A stretch of DNA of 64,000 nucleotides from Burkholderia savannae (GTDB lineage: Bacteria; Pseudomonadota; Gammaproteobacteria; Burkholderiales; Burkholderiaceae): contig NZ_CP013417.1 in assembly GCF_001524445.2 (NCBI RefSeq), positions 3,968,001 to 4,032,000 on the forward strand, given 5' to 3'. Every line of letters starts with the position of its first letter. Positions within the stretch are counted from its first letter, which is position 1. The notes below the pieces were generated by a model. It ran no database searches. It was given only the letters and a program-made list of their open reading frames with translations, and was not told the origin of the DNA. Positions 63,993 to 64,000 of the stretch are shown here, piece by piece. The position numbers were made by a program, and so were the translations under genes.

Positions 63993-64000
63993 CGGGCCGA

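Overview
The window is high-GC proteobacterial DNA from the replication-origin region of a Burkholderia main chromosome, most likely the B. pseudomallei/thailandensis group. The core order mnmE, XRE-like regulator, yidC, yidD, rnpA, rpmH on the minus strand, then dnaA, dnaN, gyrB on the plus strand, is the classic origin arrangement. A BPSL0067-family gene and the accessory content fit that group. The strand switch between rpmH and dnaA, with a DnaA box, marks the likely oriC.

Layout. 1-4.1 kb: speG, three lipoproteins and a small membrane protein. About 4.2-11.9 kb: a lower-GC genomic island in the 3' end of mnmE. It carries a SIR2-HerA antiphage pair, a Tn3-type serine recombinase with a res-like site, an IS3-family insertion that interrupts a small gene, and a P4-type integrase next to mnmE. 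Left and right copies of a 12-bp mnmE-end sequence and clustered GTGTACT arm-type repeats delimit it. 11.9-22.8 kb: the origin core genes. 22.9-31.6 kb: a decayed gene, a cytochrome b561/SrpA peroxidase operon divergent from an ECF sigma/anti-sigma pair, a BPSL0067/STY0301 pair, and an envelope and copper-protein group with a second ECF sigma factor. 31.7-39.5 kb: an acyl-CoA catabolic cluster (CoA transferase, FadB/J-like enzyme, thiolase, acyl-CoA dehydrogenase) facing a GlxA-type AraC regulator. 40.3-42.2 kb: a PaaX-type regulator and a fatty-acid desaturase. 43.0-44.6 kb: a PadR/DUF1700 pair.

45.6-51.1 kb is the most unusual part. A 77-residue peptide gene with three 17-residue repeats sharing an identical ANVKYAQRND segment is followed, on the same strand and nearly without gaps, by a JmjC/cupin-type Fe(II) oxygenase, an MFS exporter, a class I methyltransferase, an unrecognised 231-residue protein, and a methyltransferase fused to a DUF2087 domain. 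It looks like a RiPP-type biosynthetic cluster of no class I recognise. It has IS4-family debris on its left and a Tn3-transposase C-terminal remnant on its right.

52.6-64.0 kb: a catabolic and uptake operon (GMC oxidoreductase, SDR, MoaF-like protein, NTF2-like protein, aldehyde dehydrogenase, and a complete Liv-type ABC importer) with a convergent AraC regulator that runs off the window edge. The enzymes suggest stepwise oxidation of an imported alcohol or aldehyde; the substrate cannot be read from the sequence.

No rRNA, tRNA or CRISPR array was seen.
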